Shown here: positions 3,997 to 5,948 of the stretch, piece after piece
Layout: each line of letters opens with the position of its first letter
How positions within the stretch are numbered: the stretch's first letter is position 1
NCBI GenBank assembly: GCA_030152405.1
Contig: JASLJL010000291.1
Location: 1-5,948, forward strand
DNA length: 5,948 nt
DNA from: Gordonia sp. (in: high G+C Gram-positive bacteria)
GTDB lineage: Bacteria > Actinomycetota > Actinomycetes > Mycobacteriales > Mycobacteriaceae
Direction: 5' to 3'
Made by a program: the position numbers and the translations under genes
Notes under the pieces: model-generated
What the model was told of the DNA's origin: nothing
Database searches by the model: none
What the model saw: only the letters and a program-made list of their open reading frames with translations

Positions 3997-5169
3997 CTCG
4001 CCGCCGCGGCCGCGCCTGTCTCCAAACCCGCCTGGCAGATTCTGACGACCCTCGGCTACTTCGTCGCGCTGTCGTTCGCCACCGGGCTCACGCTCGCGCT
4101 GGCCTATCTGCTCCCCGGTCGGGCGCACGACGGCTCGACGGAGCGAGTCCTCCGCTCGCTCGCCCGACCCGCCGCCGCGGTGACTCTGCTCGGCGGATAC
4201 TTCCAGTACGTGGCACGCGTGACGAAGTCCGACGTCGGCACGTCGTGGTTCGAGTCCGCTGCCTTCACGCACACGATCGACTACCTGAAGCTGCCGAAGG
4301 ACGACGGCGTCTGGCTGTCGGCGGGACTGATGGGCACCGCACAGTTCCTCGTGTTCATCGCCCTGGCGGCGATCATCTGGAACCTGGGACGACCCTCGAG
4401 CACCGGCCTCGCGGTAGCCGGATTCTGGACCGCGATCCTGGCTGCGGCACTGCCCAGCATCACACTCGCGACAGCCGAGCTCGACAAGATCGCGAATCGC
4501 GAACTCAAGCTGGCGCACATCCTGGGCGCCGACATCTGGGTCGGCGGAGTCGTCGTCCTGGCGATCGCCGGGGTCGTCGCACGACGTCGCCGCACCGAGG
4601 ACCGGGACGACTCCGGCGCGGACCTCGTCGACGAGGCAGGCGCCTGGGAGCAGATGTGGTCGCGCTTCAGCGTGTGGGCGATGGGCGCGGTCATCGCGAT
4701 CACTGTCTCCGGCATCTGGCTCACCTGGGTTCACCTCGGCTCGTTCAGCGCGTTCGTCACCACGTCGTACGGTCGGTTTCTGCTGATCAAGCTGATCCTC
4801 GTGGCGTTCATGGTGGCCGCCGGAACCTACAACGCGGTCGTGCTCATTCCGAAGATCCGTCGTGCCCGGCTGACCGGCGACGATCGGACGTTCGCCGAAC
4901 TCGCATTGGGCGAGTTCCCCCGCGTGGTGATCGCCGAGGCGGTCGCCGCACTCGCGGTGTTGGTGATCGTCCCGTTCCTCGCCGGATCGGCGCGGGCGCA
5001 GGCCGGTCAGGCCGACGCCGGACCGTTCGACTGGGGGACGTTCGGCCTCGGCTTCGCCCTCATCGCACTCGCCGTCGCGGGCTGTACCGCGACCGTCCGG
5101 GGTCTCGAACGGCGGGACGCCTCACTCTCGAACGAGGAAGAAGTAGAAATGCTCGTCTCGCACGAGTGA
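3979..5169 (+). CDS. CopD-family multi-pass membrane protein
   Basis: This is an integral membrane protein of the CopD (copper resistance D) domain family, linked to copper uptake or handling in characterised members. The 396-residue product has about nine predicted helices (20-45, 64-82, 112-136, 142-166, 179-201, 231-252, 264-290, 315-337, 353-373). The CopD core is clear: LAHILGADIWVGGVVVL (178-194) with His180, then YGRFLLIKLILVAFMVAAG (264-282). There is no CopC-like periplasmic domain and no lipoprotein signal, and few His or Met residues lie in the loops, so copper as substrate is inferred from family only. ATG 3979 was chosen because it gives a short N-terminus before helix 1. No ribosome-binding site is well placed (AGGAG is 20 nt upstream). 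In-frame ATG 3898 would add 27 residues and run through the putative promoter. The 3' end overlaps the convergent DUF4334 gene by 48 bp. Confidence 0.85.
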   Translation: MDSLTSLAAAAAPVSKPAWQILTTLGYFVALSFATGLTLALAYLLPGRAHDGSTERVLRSLARPAAAVTLLGGYFQYVARVTKSDVGTSWFESAAFTHTIDYLKLPKDDGVWLSAGLMGTAQFLVFIALAAIIWNLGRPSSTGLAVAGFWTAILAAALPSITLATAELDKIANRELKLAHILGADIWVGGVVVLAIAGVVARRRRTEDRDDSGADLVDEAGAWEQMWSRFSVWAMGAVIAITVSGIWLTWVHLGSFSAFVTTSYGRFLLIKLILVAFMVAAGTYNAVVLIPKIRRARLTGDDRTFAELALGEFPRVVIAEAVAALAVLVIVPFLAGSARAQAGQADAGPFDWGTFGLGFALIALAVAGCTATVRGLERRDASLSNEEEVEMLVSHE

Positions 5170-5598
5170 GGTGCTCCCGTTCATGACGCCCATCAGAGTG
5201 TTCTCGTCCACCCGCTTGAAGTGGTCGAACACCGGCTGTCCGTCGTAGACCATGGTCGCCGTCAGCTCTCCGCGGAACTCGACGTTCCAGAGGCTGGCGG
5301 CGCCTTTGCCGATCTCGAGGTCCGAATAGAGTTCGCCGTCGTCTCCCCGACACACCATCGGAGCGACGTCGTAGCGGCCGCGCAGCCACTTGCCGTGCCA
5401 GCCGACCTGCGCGAGGCTTCCGTCGAGCCGGTGTCCGGACGGGAGCTCCCCGCCGCGCCAGTCGCCGATGATCTCGTCGATGGTCACCGTCGGCAGGGCC
5501 GCCCAGATCGCGTCGAGCTCGGCCGGATCGCTGACCTGCTGAGACTCGGCCCGCCTCCGGAAGTCCGCGACGGCCTGGGTTTCCGTAAGTTGACTCAT
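5122..5598 (-). CDS. GXWXG and DUF4334 domain protein
   Basis: This is a small cytosolic protein of unknown function, common in actinobacteria. The 158-residue product shows both family signatures. The GXWXG motif is GDWRGG (residues 45-50) followed by ELPSGHRLDG and a WHGK segment (67-70). The C-terminal DUF4334 part runs from about residue 100, with VEFRGELTATMVYDGQPVFD (106-125), HFKRVDENTLMGVMNG and the typical aromatic end FYFFLVRE. The family has no established reaction, and I do not assign one. ATG 5598 is the natural start. It lacks a clear ribosome-binding site but lies 8 nt after a good -10, consistent with a leaderless mRNA. The last 48 bp overlap the end of the CopD-family gene on the other strand. 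Because the conserved C-terminus lies in the overlap, the overlap is unlikely to be a frame error on this side. Confidence 0.9.
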   Translation of the reverse strand: MSQLTETQAVADFRRRAESQQVSDPAELDAIWAALPTVTIDEIIGDWRGGELPSGHRLDGSLAQVGWHGKWLRGRYDVAPMVCRGDDGELYSDLEIGKGAASLWNVEFRGELTATMVYDGQPVFDHFKRVDENTLMGVMNGSTSLVRDEHFYFFLVRE

Positions 5599-5606
5599 GC
5601 CGCCCG

Positions 5607-5635
5607 ACCCTACGCTCGGTCGACGGTAGTGTCAC
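5607..5635 (-). promoter_or_regulatory. Promoter of the DUF4334 gene, apparently leaderless
   Basis: On the minus strand GTGACA (5635-5630; 5 of 6 to the -35 consensus) is followed after exactly 17 bp by TAGGGT (5612-5607; TANNNT type). Eight bases separate the -10 from A5598 of the start codon, so transcription would begin at or within a base or two of the ATG. Confidence 0.5.
5627..5632 (+). promoter_or_regulatory. Possible -10 of the acyl-CoA dehydrogenase gene
   Basis: TAGTGT fits the actinobacterial TANNNT -10 and would start a transcript near 5639, about 22 nt ahead of the ATG. No convincing -35 is present. It overlaps the -35 of the opposing DUF4334 promoter, so the two promoters would compete. 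Confidence 0.3.
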
Positions 5636-5661
5636 TCCTCACAGTCCACGAGAGGTGACCG

Positions 5662-5948
5662 ATGACCGAGCCCGACCTCGACGCTCTGCGACACGACGTC
5701 CGCACGTTCCTCGACGACGAGATCGCCGACGGACGATTCACTCCGGCCGTCGACTGCTGGCTCACCGGGTGGGACGAGGCGTTCACCCGCACGCTCGCCG
5801 CGCGCGGCTGGGTCGGCATGACGGTACCGGCGGAGTACGGCGGTCACGGACGCAGTCACGTCGAGCGTTTTGCGGTCACCGAGGAACTCCTCGCGGCGGG
5901 CGCCCCCGTCGGAGCGCACTGGATCGCCGACCGGCAGATCGCTCCGTC
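5662..5948 (+). CDS. Acyl-CoA dehydrogenase, N-terminal part (cut off by window edge)
   Basis: This is the start of a FAD-dependent acyl-CoA dehydrogenase, an enzyme that makes the first alpha-beta double bond in acyl-CoA breakdown. Only 95 complete codons of an expected 370-400 are present. They cover the N-terminal helical domain: LRHDVRTFLDDEI (residues 9-21), the family hallmark ARGWVGMTVPAEYGGHGRS (47-65), and the following helix ERFAVTEELLAAGAPVG (68-84). The catalytic glutamate and FAD-binding regions lie beyond the window, so chain-length class and substrate cannot be judged; actinobacteria carry many paralogues, including steroid and terpenoid types. The start ATG 5662 has AGAGG 6 nt upstream, a good ribosome-binding site. 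It is divergent from the DUF4334 gene with 63 bp between the starts. Confidence 0.92.
   Translation, partial: MTEPDLDALRHDVRTFLDDEIADGRFTPAVDCWLTGWDEAFTRTLAARGWVGMTVPAEYGGHGRSHVERFAVTEELLAAGAPVGAHWIADRQIAP

Noticed and set aside
3882..4025. N-terminal extension of the flavoenzyme up to ATG 4025
   Set aside because: The extra 48 residues are Ala/Arg-rich, do not match the family and would overlap the start of the CopD-family gene.
3886..4734. 282-codon minus-strand frame opposite the CopD-family gene
   Set aside because: It has a hydrophilic shadow composition with no motif, and it overlaps a clearly coding plus strand.
4245..5186. Long Arg/Gly-rich frame on the plus strand inside the CopD-family gene
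   Set aside because: Its composition (runs of Arg, Gly and Pro) is that of a +1 shadow frame; the CopD frame has clear membrane helices and motifs.
1..5948. Defence system, CRISPR array, insertion sequence or prophage
   Set aside because: I found no repeat-spacer pattern, transposase, terminal inverted repeats, toxin-antitoxin pair or nuclease motif, and the base composition looks even across the window.

Overview
The window looks like chromosomal DNA from a high-GC actinobacterium. All genes have strongly GC-biased third codon positions. Several also seem to start at or within a few bases of a plausible transcription start, as leaderless actinobacterial mRNAs do. The gene content (BrnFE/AzlCD-type exporter, lactate 2-monooxygenase-like flavoenzyme, GXWXG/DUF4334 protein, acyl-CoA dehydrogenase) would suit a mycolic-acid genus such as Gordonia, Rhodococcus or Williamsia. 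The genus is an inference. Eight protein genes fill almost the whole window, and the two at the edges are cut off. I see no tRNA, rRNA, CRISPR array, transposase or phage gene.

Left part (1-2584). A minus-strand pair consists of an XRE-cupin regulator (1511 to 915) followed 59 bp later by a DmoA/DszA-like FMN-dependent monooxygenase (855 to beyond the left edge). It diverges from a plus-strand azlC-azlD pair (1530-2584), which encodes a two-component amino-acid exporter of the AzlCD/BrnFE type. Only 18 bp separate the two outermost divergent start codons. That gap holds what looks like a shared, near-symmetrical -10 element firing both ways, flanked by repeated operator-like motifs. The simplest reading is that the XRE-cupin protein controls both arms.

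Middle (2585-3978). azlD meets a convergent flavoenzyme gene (3881 to 2601) of the lactate 2-monooxygenase type. The 16-bp gap is taken up by a perfect hairpin. The flavoenzyme diverges from a CopD-family membrane protein (3979-5169) across 97 bp. This gap holds a perfect inverted repeat next to the flavoenzyme start and a partial DtxR/IdeR-like iron box over the copD-like start.

Right part (3979-5948). The CopD-family gene overlaps tail to tail by 48 bp with a GXWXG/DUF4334 gene (5598 to 5122). That gene diverges from the first 95 codons of an acyl-CoA dehydrogenase (5662 to the edge).

These are probably several small independent transcription units rather than one pathway. The unit most worth attention is the regulator/monooxygenase/exporter cluster at 1-2584. 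It joins a candidate sulfur- or amine-compound monooxygenase to an exporter of a family known to move branched-chain amino acids and methionine.
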